Translations under genes and position numbers: made by a program
Shown: positions 7,332 through 14,158 of the stretch, one piece after another
How the letters are laid out: every line of letters starts with the position of its first letter
Numbering within the stretch: the stretch's first letter is position 1
Notes under the pieces: generated by a model
What the model was told of the DNA's origin: nothing
The model's database searches: none
The model's input: only the letters and a program-made list of their open reading frames with translations
Source: Candidatus Woesearchaeota archaeon
GTDB lineage: Archaea; Nanobdellota; Nanobdellia; Woesearchaeales; GW2011-AR9
Direction of reading: 5' to 3'
Assembly: GCA_018303045.1 (NCBI GenBank)
Contig: JAGVYX010000005.1
Span: 1 to 19,724 of the forward strand
Length of the DNA stretch: 19,724 nt

Positions 7332-8063
7332 CTACGAACATCTCCTATTATTTAAGCAGATATCGCTTCTACAATCACTATTCCACTGACACGGGCTTTG
7401 AGGCGGTCTCTCTGGTCGGCTCTGACAAACTCCATTTATACACCTGTCACTTATACAGTCAGTACTAAATCGACACGAATCTCCATCTTGATTTATGCAT
7501 GCAAAACTACGACTAGCTTGCCTAAACAAACATTGGCCTGCTGCGCATATGCTTCCTCCGACTGCTGGGCAGGGTTCCCCCTGACCATATACACACCGCC
7601 ATCCCTGACACCGGCCTGACCTGCATTCAACATCAACTTGACATCGACCGCCACCTTTAACTTTACAGGTTCTCGTTGACAATTCACATAAAGTAGGTCG
7701 ATTGACGTTAAAAGGGTCACATTGGCCAAATTCTGAAGTACAAGGAACTAATGCCGGACCAGAAGCGCCTGAAGCACCAGGAGGTCTCTGAGCCGACCTT
7801 ACTTCGCTTTTACACTTTCCTTGCTCACAAATCTTAGATTGACATTGACCATTACTCGTGCAACGGCTTCCTACTGGAGCGCCAGGCGGTGAACTTCCAT
7901 ATCTCGTCCACATCCCAGCTTCTCCTGCAATATTCCCATCCACTGCCCTTTGGTTTAAAACAAGGACTGCAACTGCTACTAAAACTACTAATCCCCCAAT
8001 AATAATATAAGGTAAAAAATGATTTTTATTTTTCAATTTACTTTTATCCAGATTTTTTTTCAT
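7332..8063 (-). CDS. Membrane-anchored Cys-rich repeat surface protein
   Basis: A 243-aa protein with a basic N-terminus, one TM anchor (about 17-37, PYIIIGGLVVLVAVAVLVLN) and an outward Cys-rich region. The ectodomain has six four-cysteine units (24 Cys), for example CTSNGQCQSKICEQGKC, CQVDVECRSGRCQGWRC, CRFSTDCISDRCINGVC. The usual spacing is C-x5-C-x3/4-C-x3/4-C; two units are expanded. This looks like a disulfide-stapled extracellular module. The ATG at 8061-8063 is chosen rather than one 25 codons upstream, because the paralog at 12358 begins at the equivalent point and the upstream 25 codons align with the paralog's non-coding leader. Both share GLVxLVAVxVxVLNQR and GNIxGEA. Target unknown; adhesion or surface binding is possible. 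Confidence 0.8.
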   Translation of the reverse strand: MKKNLDKSKLKNKNHFLPYIIIGGLVVLVAVAVLVLNQRAVDGNIAGEAGMWTRYGSSPPGAPVGSRCTSNGQCQSKICEQGKCKSEVRSAQRPPGASGASGPALVPCTSEFGQCDPFNVNRPTLCELSTRTCKVKGGGRCQVDVECRSGRCQGWRCVYGQGEPCPAVGGSICAAGQCLFRQASRSFACINQDGDSCRFSTDCISDRCINGVCQSRPERPPQSPCQWNSDCRSDICLNNRRCS

Positions 8064-8127
8064 AACTAAAACGCCTCTTGTTTCCTTAGGAAAGCAGTTG
8101 TACTTAAAAAAAAAAGCCGAGTACTTT
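8064..8127 (-). promoter_or_regulatory. Conserved promoter/leader, copy 1
   Basis: The region before the Cys-rich gene shares blocks with 12359-12430: AGTACTC, a run of 9-10 T, then AAGTA, AACTGCTTT, CTAAG, and TTTTAGTT directly before the ATG. The T-run plus AAGTA could serve as the TATA region; GAGG lies 8 bases before the ATG. It starts only a few bases after the stop codon of the gene upstream, so the T-run may also terminate that transcript. Confidence 0.6.
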
Positions 8128-8134
8128 GAAGTAG

Positions 8135-8836
8135 TCACAACCCCAATTCCCTGGCTACTTCTTCGGCTTCCGATAATTGCTCAAAAGTGCCAATGTCCAT
8201 AATATGAGAACTAACCTCATAAGTAAACTTAGTTTCCTGATTAATCAGCGTTTTAATAGCATCATTGATTTCCAATTCCCCCCTTAGAGACGGCTTAACT
8301 AGCTTACACGCAGCAAAAATTTCTTTAGGGAATAAGTAAACACTAAAATTAGCCAAATTGGAAGGAGGCAGTTCCGGTTTTTCCACGATTTCCAGCACTT
8401 GGCTTCCCTGAGTTTTTAAAATGCCATATCTTTTATGATCTTTAACCGCCTTACAGGTTATAACTCCAGTGTTATGTTTTAATATTCTTTCCAGCAATCC
8501 TTTTTCAAATAAAGAATCGCAGGCAATGCACAGAAATTGATTTGAATTAACGCAGGGCTCAGCCTGCAATACGGCATCAGCCGTGCCATTCATCTCTTTT
8601 TGATAAGCATATCGTATCTTAACGCCAAATTGAGCGCCATCTTTAAAATAGTCAATTATTTTTTCCTGGCAATAATTAACAATGATAGTTATATCGGTTA
8701 TTTTAACGGCTTTCAGCTGCTCAATAATAATCTGCAGCATGGGCTTGCCATTAATGGGCAGCATTCCTTTGGGCAGATCTTCAGTTAACGGCAGCAATCT
8801 TTTTCCTTTCCCTGCCGCTAAAATAACTGCTTGCAT
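8135..8836 (-). CDS. Sugar-1-phosphate nucleotidyltransferase
   Basis: A 233-aa cytoplasmic enzyme of the NTP-transferase family (PF00483) that joins a nucleoside triphosphate to a sugar 1-phosphate, releasing pyrophosphate. Visible motifs are the nucleotide-binding LAAGKGKRLLPLT (6-18), PKGMLPINGKP (22-32), GTADAVLQA (84-92), CDSLF with the metal Asp (D107), EKPELPP (152-158) and DIGT near the end. It has only the catalytic domain; the left-handed beta-helix tail of GlmU-type and many archaeal RmlA-type enzymes is missing. The base and sugar specificity (UDP or dTDP, glucose or other) cannot be set by eye. A TATA-like TTTAAAATATC lies about 30 bases before the start. It probably supplies activated sugars for surface glycans or protein glycosylation. 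Confidence 0.85.
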   Translation of the reverse strand: MQAVILAAGKGKRLLPLTEDLPKGMLPINGKPMLQIIIEQLKAVKITDITIIVNYCQEKIIDYFKDGAQFGVKIRYAYQKEMNGTADAVLQAEPCVNSNQFLCIACDSLFEKGLLERILKHNTGVITCKAVKDHKRYGILKTQGSQVLEIVEKPELPPSNLANFSVYLFPKEIFAACKLVKPSLRGELEINDAIKTLINQETKFTYEVSSHIMDIGTFEQLSEAEEVARELGL

Positions 8837-8871
8837 TTGATTAAGAGAAATTTAGAAAGATATTTTAAAGA

Positions 8872-8913
8872 TTGTGGAATAACGCAGAGTAATAAAAATT
8901 TACTCTTCCACAA
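8872..8913. terminator. Hairpin spanning the uS2 stop codon
   Basis: TTGTGGAA (8872-8879) pairs with TTCCACAA (8906-8913) and GAGTAA (8887-8892) with TTACTC (8900-8905), with a 7-base loop and one 7-base bulge. The uS2 stop lies inside the stem. It could mark the 3' end or a processing site between uS2 and the nucleotidyltransferase. Confidence 0.5.
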
Positions 8914-9502
8914 ACTCATCCAATTTCGCCGGCATTTCTTCCGCGCCAGCCAGCAGGCCTCGCTTAAGCATATATTCCTTGGCAATAAGATAAAATAACA
9001 ACCCTACTGATTTTTTGCCTTTATTATTGCAGGGAACAACCAAGTCAATATTATTGGATTGATTATTGGTATCGCATAAAGCAATTACCGGTATTCCTAC
9101 ACGGACCGCATCATCAATAGCATTTTTATCCGGCCAGGGATCGCAAACCATAATTATTTTCGGCTCAGTAAAAGTTTCTAATTGGGCGTTAGTTAAAATT
9201 CCCGGCGGATATCTGCCGTTTATTACCCTAATGCCGGTTAACTGATTCAGTCTCTTTAAGGCTTTCCAGCCGTTTTCCCTTCGGGAAACAATTAAGATAT
9301 CCTGAGGTGCGTATTGCGACAAGAATTTAGCTGCCGTATGAATGCGCTCATCGATTTTTTTCAGATTTAAAACGCTTAATCCATCCGGCCTGGTTTTATA
9401 AATAAAATTAGCCATGTATTTGGTTTTAAACTTAGTTCCAATATGAATTCCAGATTTCAAATACTCATTAGAGTCAACTAACAAACTTTCTTGTTCTACC
9501 AT
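8900..9502 (-). CDS. rps2: Small-subunit ribosomal protein uS2
   Basis: A 200-aa uS2, a protein of the small ribosomal subunit. Family landmarks are the early YLKSGIHIGTKFKT stretch, FIYKTRPDGLSVLNL (about 33-47), the helix with IHTAAKFL, GRYPPGILTN (about 137-146) and the DPWPDKNAIDDAVRVGIPVIALCDTNN core, closing with LLFYLIAKEYMLKRG. Length and motifs fit archaeal S2. The ATG is preceded by AAGGTG with 5 bases spacing, a good archaeal SD. In many archaea rps2 sits with enolase and RNA polymerase subunits; here it is followed instead by a nucleotidyltransferase gene. Its upstream region is a dense set of hairpins that could be an mRNA leader for autogenous control (inference). Confidence 0.95.
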   Translation of the reverse strand: MVEQESLLVDSNEYLKSGIHIGTKFKTKYMANFIYKTRPDGLSVLNLKKIDERIHTAAKFLSQYAPQDILIVSRRENGWKALKRLNQLTGIRVINGRYPPGILTNAQLETFTEPKIIMVCDPWPDKNAIDDAVRVGIPVIALCDTNNQSNNIDLVVPCNNKGKKSVGLLFYLIAKEYMLKRGLLAGAEEMPAKLDEFVEE

Positions 9503-9541
9503 TTTAGCACCTTAGCAATTAAATCTTATCTGCAGTTTTTT

Positions 9542-9586
9542 CGCAAATAAGAAAACGGATCTTACTTTGCGAATGTTTTTTGCCTC
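9542..9586. repeat. 45-bp direct repeat, copy 1
   Basis: Forty of 45 bases match copy 2 at 9670-9714 (five substitutions, no gaps). Within this copy CGCAAATAAGA pairs with TCTTA-C-TTTGCG to give an 11-bp hairpin with one bulged base. Confidence 0.85.
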
Positions 9587-9655
9587 CAGTTCTTTCGCCA
9601 ACTGGGAGCAGTAGACCCGTGCTCACGTTGTGAGCTTAGTCTTACAACCACTGCT
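9584..9655. ncRNA. Structured spacer: two hairpins between the 45-bp repeats
   Basis: CTCCAGTT and AACTGG-G-AG pair around an 8-base loop (9584-9607). Next, AGCAGT (9607-9612) pairs with ACTGCT (9650-9655), AGAC (9613-9616) with GTCT (9639-9642), and GCTCAC (9621-9626) with GTGAGC (9630-9635). The nested stems resemble a folded RNA. The transcribed strand is not known; on the minus strand it would be the uS2 leader. No known RNA family is recognised. Confidence 0.45.
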
Positions 9656-9669
9656 TAGCGCAATTCATT

Positions 9670-9714
9670 CACAAATAAGAAAGCTGATCTTACTCTGCGA
9701 ATGTTTTTCGCCTC
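9670..9714. repeat. 45-bp direct repeat, copy 2
   Basis: Starts 128 bases after copy 1. Its TAAGA/TCTTA inner stem is kept but the outer pairing is weakened by substitutions; instead GCGAA and TTCGC near the end of the copy can pair. A further stem, TTTATCC with GGATAAA (9724-9743), follows. Confidence 0.85.
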
Positions 9715-9879
9715 ACGCAGTTATTTATCCTACACTGGATAAAGGTTGGCTTTAAAATACAAATGAGCAGGTTATTTATAAATATTTGGGAGAAAAAATT
9801 AACTTGGTTGGTTTTAACCCGCGAAATCTTTATATCTATAATAAAATTACCAGTTAAACGTGTTATGGAGGTAATTAAA

Positions 9880-10320
9880 ATGAAAACATTCTATGCAGGT
9901 ATTTATGCAGGTATTTCTTCTCTGGCTGCAGCTGCTGCAATGGGCTGCGCAACACCGGAGACGAGGGATATGGACGCTTTTTTAAATGGGCGAAGGGATT
10001 ATTCTGCAAATAAAAGCGAAACTTCTTCCGCTAGCTACGGTCGGCAGCCAGGAGAGACTAAATTAATTGTAATTGGTTCTGGCAGTTATAGTGGTTTGGC
10101 TGGCAAAGGGCCGATTGATTTATCTGATGTTATGGCAACAAGACCGTTGCAGATTAATGATTCTGACAAAAGTCTGCTGCCTAAAGCAAAAAAAGAGCGA
10201 TTATCTATTGTAATCTACGAACCGGATCAGAATTCAGATTATCCTGAAGATGCGGAAATTACTTCGCCTGACGGAACAGTAAAAACAGATAAAGGAATAG
10301 AACTGATTATTGAACCATAA
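9880..10320 (+). CDS. Putative secreted lipoprotein, unknown function
   Basis: A 146-aa protein. MKTFYAGIYAGI and an Ala-rich core lead to AAMGC, a lipobox-like site with the Cys at residue 23, so the mature protein is probably lipid-anchored outside the cell. The remainder is polar with no other Cys or TM; it ends with two short beta-type segments (RLSIVIYEP, GIELIIEP). The start at 9880 is chosen over an in-frame ATG 39 codons upstream because GGAGGT lies at 9867-9872, seven bases before this ATG, and the upstream codons overlap a TATA-like CTTTATATCT (about 9828-9837) and are unlike a signal peptide. I do not recognise the family. It is flanked by the uS2 leader (divergent) and a nuclease gene. 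Confidence 0.75.
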   Translation: MKTFYAGIYAGISSLAAAAAMGCATPETRDMDAFLNGRRDYSANKSETSSASYGRQPGETKLIVIGSGSYSGLAGKGPIDLSDVMATRPLQINDSDKSLLPKAKKERLSIVIYEPDQNSDYPEDAEITSPDGTVKTDKGIELIIEP

Positions 10321-10418
10321 TTTCTCTTCTTTTTTCTTAGTTGTTTAAACCTAACTTCTGGGTCATATAAACACATATAAACTAGTTCTTTTGCCGTACT
10401 TCGGAAAAAGAGGTCCAT

Positions 10419-11243
10419 ATGGCTAAAAGAGTAGAATCCCCTTCATCTATTAACACTTTTAAACAATGCAGGAGAAAATATTATTACCAATACATTGAGA
10501 AACTGCCAACAATTTTTAATATTCATCAGGTGCGAGGAATAATAGCTCACGCTACTTTGGAACATTTTTTTGACATTGATACTTCCAAATTTAGCGAGGA
10601 TGATTATCAACTGCGACTAAGGGAAACAGCTCAAAAATTATTTCTGCACCACTGGAAAAATCATCAAAAGGAATTAGGCCAGCTGGGCCTGCATGAAGAC
10701 CAGAAGAAATTTTACTTTGAAGAAACAATGCTGATGATTATGAACTGGGTAAATTATTTTATTGATGATTTAAAGAATCTCCAGCGGAAAAAAAATTCTT
10801 CCCTGCAGCAGGCATTCTTGGAATTAACGCCATTAAGAGAACAAGAATATGCTTCCAGTAATTATTCCGTAAGGGGATTTATTGATGCCATTAAGCATTT
10901 GGATGACGAAGTGCACATCATTGATTACAAAACCAATTCCAGTTTTGACTTAAAGGATGAGAATAAACTGCAGTTGGCCATTTACTCTTTACTTTATCTT
11001 GAAACGCATGGAAAATTGCCTTCCAAGGTTGGCATCTTTTTTTTACGGCATAAGCTTAAATTAATGGCTGTTGATGAGCAGCTGCTGGAATTGGCTAAAA
11101 AGGAGATTATGCTGATTCATGCCCATACCTCAGCAACGGAGAAAAGGGAGGATTACCCCAAAACCGTGAATAATTTATGCAAATGGTCTACCGGGCAATG
11201 CGATTTTTATAAAACTTGCAAGCCGCATGAAACTAAAGATTGA
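10419..11243 (+). CDS. PD-(D/E)XK (RecB-like) nuclease with likely Fe-S cluster
   Basis: A 274-aa protein of the Cas4/AddB-like PDDEXK_1 group (PF12705). Landmarks in order: SPSSINTFKQCRRKYYYQY (7-25), HxxxE in RGIIAHATLEHFF (H44, E48), catalytic core D156 in VRGFIDAI, D169 and K171 in HIIDYKTN, and the QxxxY motif (Q185, Y189). Four Cys are placed as in Fe-S nucleases: C17 near the N-terminus and C254, C261, C267 near the C-terminus. It would cleave DNA, probably in repair or recombination. No cas1, cas2 or CRISPR repeats are in the window, so a CRISPR role is not supported. Two TATA-like CATATAAA elements (10360-10382) and a GAGGT SD precede the ATG. It is a stand-alone domain without a helicase partner nearby. 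Confidence 0.87.
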   Translation: MAKRVESPSSINTFKQCRRKYYYQYIEKLPTIFNIHQVRGIIAHATLEHFFDIDTSKFSEDDYQLRLRETAQKLFLHHWKNHQKELGQLGLHEDQKKFYFEETMLMIMNWVNYFIDDLKNLQRKKNSSLQQAFLELTPLREQEYASSNYSVRGFIDAIKHLDDEVHIIDYKTNSSFDLKDENKLQLAIYSLLYLETHGKLPSKVGIFFLRHKLKLMAVDEQLLELAKKEIMLIHAHTSATEKREDYPKTVNNLCKWSTGQCDFYKTCKPHETKD

Positions 11244-11320
11244 AAAATAATTTATTAATGCTTTAGTTTTATCTTAAAATCAGCCGATAAGTTTATCTAA
11301 TCTTTAGCTTAAAAAAATCA

Positions 11321-11835
11321 ATGAACTCGGTTGCGCAAAGAGATTGGTTAGGCTGCGGCATTGCCTGTACAGCGTTTATCTTGGGATTAAGTTATAATAA
11401 AACTAAACAGAAATACTTTCAAAATTTAGGCGACGCTAATAAAACAGGCTATTATTGCCCAGATTTGGTTGCCGCTCTTTCCAGAGCTAAAAAAAGTTAT
11501 GATTACAGTTATGTAGGAAATAAAAACGTAAGATGCAAGAATGAAACAATTGTTTTTATTAAGAGAAGTAAAAGATATCCTTGTGGACATTATTTAGTTA
11601 TAGCAAATGTGTTAAATATTCGTACATCTATCCCGCGCATTTGCTATTAGTAATTGTGAACAAATATTCGAAAATAATTCACAATTACTATAAATCAAAT
11701 AAAGGCTGGATGGATCCTTGGATTAATTTTGATTCAAATAATATCAACCTAGAAACAGCAAAAGCCGGATTCAGAAAAAGAATTCCGGGAAAGATTATTT
11801 ATGCCGTAAGGTTAAAAGAAGAAAAAAATAAATGA
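11321..11835 (+). pseudogene. C39-like peptidase gene disrupted by a hairpin insertion
   Basis: Frame 1 from the ATG at 11321 gives a papain-like C39 N-terminus: QRDWLGCGIACTAF with catalytic-type C12, then FIKRSKRYPCGHYL with catalytic-type H90, after which it runs into unrelated residues and a stop at 11650. The rest of the family pattern, KGWMDPWINF and AKAGFRKRIPGK, lies in another frame and ends at 11835. Between them is about 92 bases built of two perfect inverted repeats. Deleting roughly 11597-11688 would rejoin GHYL to YKSNKGWMDPW in one frame. Homologues I recall read GHYL-x(4-7)-WMDPW, so this region is an insertion. The gene is probably inactive unless the segment is removed from the mRNA. 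A leaderless start fits an AAGTTTATC TATA-like box at about 11288. Confidence 0.75.
11600..11690. mobile_element. Two adjacent long hairpins inserted in the C39-like gene
   Basis: Stem A pairs ATAGCAAATG (11600-11609) with CATTTGCTAT (11638-11647) and extends three more pairs with G-U. Stem B pairs TAGTAATTGTGAA (11648-11660) with TTCACAATTACTA (11678-11690). The stems abut with no linker, and both loops contain AAATATTCG (11614-11622 and 11662-11670). Flanking TTATTT and AAATAA could close an outer stem. It resembles a MITE or REP-type element; no transposase or target duplication is visible. Confidence 0.5.
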
Positions 11836-11845
11836 TTTTGAGAAA

Positions 11846-11908
11846 TTAGACACAGAACCCACTTGCACAACCATTGGATGCGCAGTGAGAATTTTCTGTG
11901 CAGGCTTA
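11846..11908 (-). pseudogene. Cys repeat beyond an in-frame TAA of the Cys-rich paralog
   Basis: Directly after the TAA at 11906-11908, the same frame reads ACTENSHCASNGCASGFCV and a second stop at 11846-11848. This is a full four-Cys unit of the same family, and it follows NPAG just as the prior unit follows NPTGW. The TAA stands where TGG (Trp) is in the preceding repeat. The gene originally ended here. Confidence 0.7.
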
Positions 11909-12358
11909 CCCGGCAGGATTTTTACAAATTTGTTGAACACAAGTATCGAATTCGCAATGAAAATTTTTAATACAAGCCCACCCTGTAGGATTTCTGCATA
12001 GTCCTCGCTTGCAAATACCAGTCGTACAGTGATTAGTATTGGAACATACACCGCCAGGGCCATTTTTACATACTCTATTATTACAGATACCTGAAAAACA
12101 TTTGTTGTTACTAACACAAGAATCGCCAACCGACCTAGTCGTTACAACTTTAACCCAGCTAAAAATACCCGATTCAGGAATTCCTCTTGCTAGTCGAGAA
12201 TGTCTGAAGGCTTCCCCGACTATATTTCCCTGTTCATCCACAACCACTGTTGTTCTTTGATTTAAAACAACCACTACTACTGCTACTAAAATCACTAACC
12301 CTGCAATAATAAGGTATGCCCAATGTTGATTTTTACTGGAATTATTCTTGCCTTTCAT
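11906..12358 (-). CDS. Membrane-anchored Cys-rich surface protein, paralog with early stop
   Basis: A 150-aa protein paralogous to the one at 8063: charged N-terminus, TM anchor (about 14-34, YLIIAGLVILVAVVVVVLNQ), then GNIVGEA, a short linker, and Cys units CVSNNKCFSGICNNRVC, CSNTNHCTTGICKRGLC, CIKNFHCEFDTCVQQIC. Three units are intact. The reading frame then stops at TAA, although a fourth unit continues in frame to 11846. The current product lacks that unit and ends KNPAG, unlike the paralog which ends right after a Cys unit. Causes could be nonsense mutation, sequencing error or readthrough. Promoter, leader and anchor match the paralog more closely than the ectodomain does. It is convergent with the C39-like pseudogene and 10 bases from it, measured to the original stop. 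Confidence 0.78.
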   Translation of the reverse strand: MKGKNNSSKNQHWAYLIIAGLVILVAVVVVVLNQRTTVVVDEQGNIVGEAFRHSRLARGIPESGIFSWVKVVTTRSVGDSCVSNNKCFSGICNNRVCKNGPGGVCSNTNHCTTGICKRGLCRNPTGWACIKNFHCEFDTCVQQICKNPAG

Positions 12359-12430
12359 AACTAAAACACTTCAATATATGTTTACTTTACTTAGAAAAGC
12401 AGTTCTACTTAAAAAAAAATACTGAGTACT
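12359..12430 (-). promoter_or_regulatory. Conserved promoter/leader, copy 2
   Basis: Shares AGTACTC, a T-run of nine, AAGTA, AACTGCTTT, CTAAG and the final TTTTAGTT with copy 1 at 8064-8127. The spacer between CTAAG and TTTTAGTT is longer here. As at copy 1, the preceding gene's stop codon is only a few bases upstream. Confidence 0.6.
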
Positions 12431-12444
12431 GGGGAGTAGTTAAT

Positions 12445-13338
12445 TTAAAGCCCCCTGCCTGCCACCGCCTGCATACTCTGCTGGATAATCTCCTGGTAAA
12501 TCCCCACATTGTTAAGAACAAAGGTTTCTACAAAAGCTCCCAAGAGCAAAGACAGTAGTCCAAAGAGCAATAAGTACAAGTTAAACCCAAATACCTCAAA
12601 AAAGCGGTTAGACATAAATTGCTCTAAAATTACATCCTTGGAAATAACTGATCCGGAAATTGCGGCTAAAAAATAAGAAATCCCTTCGATAATCATATGA
12701 GGAAAGACAATCAGCATGATCAAAATGAAAGTTAAATAAGCATTCCCGCCAGTAAATAAAGACGCATTTTTGGCGGTGATGCCAAAAATCGTTCCCCAGA
12801 CCGAAGCATTCCAGGTGATTAAAAATATAGCGCCATCGCCAGTCAACAGAGCCATAATAAAACAGGCAATCAGCACCAAGAAATTATTGCTTAACAGGCT
12901 AAAGAATAAACTGGCGCTAAAAGTTCCGCCAGCAAAAGCATTGCCAGCAAAACCTTGCCCGAATCTAACTTCCAACTGCTCCCGGAATAAAGTATTAGTT
13001 GTGAAACTAGGCAGTAAAATCGTGCCAATGGAATAAACCAGCAATATTCCTAAAAACAAAAAAATGTAGACTCTGACAATATCTATGTCGTTCCGCCATA
13101 AAGAGCGAATGCTTACCTTTGTTTGCAGGCTTTCTTTGCGCTCTTCAATAGAGAACAATTTGTACAACTCCGGCAATAATAACAAAGAGGTAAAGCCTAC
13201 TGCCACTAACGCCGGGTCGCCGCGAAATAAGAATTTGGCTAATAGAATTCCTACCACCGAATATACTATGCCTAAAATAAAAGCGTATCTTCCTTTAGTT
13301 TCCAGCCAGTTTTCCGGGAATATCTGTTCCAGTACCAT
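12445..13338 (-). CDS. SpoIIM-family integral membrane protein
   Basis: A 297-aa polytopic membrane protein of the stage II sporulation M family (PF01944), common in archaea with no sporulation. About seven TM helices are visible, for example at about 18-36, 43-58, 90-110, 147-168, 172-190, 196-220 and 255-278. The family's marker PHMIIEGISYFLAAISG lies at about 214-230, and NNFLVLIACFIMALLTG is its earlier conserved helix. In bacilli SpoIIM works with SpoIID/P in peptidoglycan remodelling; the archaeal role is unknown. A TATA-like ATTTATAC is about 33 bases before the ATG and there is no SD. The following Cys-rich surface gene begins 87 bases after the stop. Confidence 0.85.
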   Translation of the reverse strand: MVLEQIFPENWLETKGRYAFILGIVYSVVGILLAKFLFRGDPALVAVGFTSLLLLPELYKLFSIEERKESLQTKVSIRSLWRNDIDIVRVYIFLFLGILLVYSIGTILLPSFTTNTLFREQLEVRFGQGFAGNAFAGGTFSASLFFSLLSNNFLVLIACFIMALLTGDGAIFLITWNASVWGTIFGITAKNASLFTGGNAYLTFILIMLIVFPHMIIEGISYFLAAISGSVISKDVILEQFMSNRFFEVFGFNLYLLLFGLLSLLLGAFVETFVLNNVGIYQEIIQQSMQAVAGRGL

Positions 13339-13425
13339 CTTTATTGGGCTTAAGAATTATTCTATAGTATAAATTACTTTTGTTCAAGCCCACTTAGCCT
13401 AACTGTTTAAAATATCTTCACCGGG

Positions 13426-13435
13426 AAATTTAAAT
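13426..13435 (+). promoter_or_regulatory. TATA box for the hydrolase gene
   Basis: AAATTTAAATA is centred about 29 bases before the ATG at 13460. No SD is seen, fitting leaderless transcription. Confidence 0.45.
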
Positions 13436-13459
13436 AGTTTTGCTTCAGTTATCAGAGTT

Positions 13460-14158
13460 ATGAAAAAAAACTTGGTGTTTATACATGGATCCGCTGGCTC
13501 AAAAAGAAATTTCCGAACTCTGATTAGAAACTTGCCGGAATATAATTGTCTGGCTTTTGACCTAATCGGTTTTGGCGCGGAGAAAAAACCGAAAATAGAA
13601 TACAACCTGGAAGTTTATCTAAATTTTATTCAAAATAAGCTGGATCTTCAAAAAAAATATGTTCTCATTGGGCATTCTATGGGCGGAATACTCAGTAAAG
13701 AATTTGCGTTGAGGCATCCGAGAACTGCAGAAAAAGTTTTAATTATAAATTATCCTTTTAACCAAGAGAAGATAAAACATAACTGGCTTAATCAGATGTT
13801 TATTAAAGAAACCTGGACGGCTAGAGCAATGTGCAATTCCAAAGTTCTCTGGAAATTTTTAGCCTTGCCCATCGGTTTAATTTTCTTTACAAAATATCTA
13901 GATTCATTCTGGGATTATTTTAAGCACAGTTTTCGCTCTGAATCCGGCACTCTAAAGAGCGTAATACTTAAAGACGACCATAATAATTTAAAGAAACTTA
14001 AAAATAAATTGATCTTAATTTCCGGAGGAAGAGATCCTTTCTTAATAACAGATATTTGTAGCAAATATAAAAATTATCTGATTAAGGATATGGGCCATTT
14101 GTTTTTTGGTTTTGAGGAAAAAATTGCTAAAATCATTAAGAGGGAACTCGGATCCTAA
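13460..14158 (+). CDS. Alpha/beta hydrolase fold protein
   Basis: A 232-aa cytoplasmic hydrolase. The catalytic triad is in place: nucleophile S73 in GHSMGG (71-76), acid D192 in SGGRDPF, and H213 in DMGHLFF. FIHGSAGS (7-14) supplies the oxyanion hole and DLIGFG (34-39) the loop after strand 4. A cap region of about 60 residues (100-165), rich in aromatic residues, lies between S73 and D192. It would be an esterase or similar; the substrate cannot be read from sequence. Its TAA (14156-14158) overlaps the TAG of the opposite-strand HerA-like gene, so the two genes are convergent with a 4-base overlap. Confidence 0.87.
   Translation: MKKNLVFIHGSAGSKRNFRTLIRNLPEYNCLAFDLIGFGAEKKPKIEYNLEVYLNFIQNKLDLQKKYVLIGHSMGGILSKEFALRHPRTAEKVLIINYPFNQEKIKHNWLNQMFIKETWTARAMCNSKVLWKFLALPIGLIFFTKYLDSFWDYFKHSFRSESGTLKSVILKDDHNNLKKLKNKLILISGGRDPFLITDICSKYKNYLIKDMGHLFFGFEEKIAKIIKRELGS

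Noticed and set aside
7150..7389. 79-codon plus-strand ORF
   Set aside because: AT-rich, antisense to the methyltransferase relic and to the end of the Cys-rich gene; no SD, no family features.
8064..8138. 25-codon N-terminal extension of the Cys-rich protein
   Set aside because: The extension lies over sequence that the paralog at 12358 keeps as a non-coding leader, and it places a polar stretch before the TM anchor.
9542..9714. CRISPR array of two units
   Set aside because: Only two copies with five mismatches, an 83-base structured spacer, and no cas genes except a lone Cas4-like fold nuclease.
9763..9879. 39-codon extension of the lipoprotein ORF
   Set aside because: It overlaps the likely promoter, and the strong GGAGGT marks the internal ATG that starts a proper signal peptide.
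11590..11702. Archaeal BHB intron in the C39-like gene
   Set aside because: No pair of three-base bulges separated by four pairs can be drawn at the junctions; only an RNA experiment could reopen this.
11581..11835. Separate 84-aa gene
   Set aside because: It is the second half of the C39-like gene in another frame; its first residues come from the hairpin insertion.
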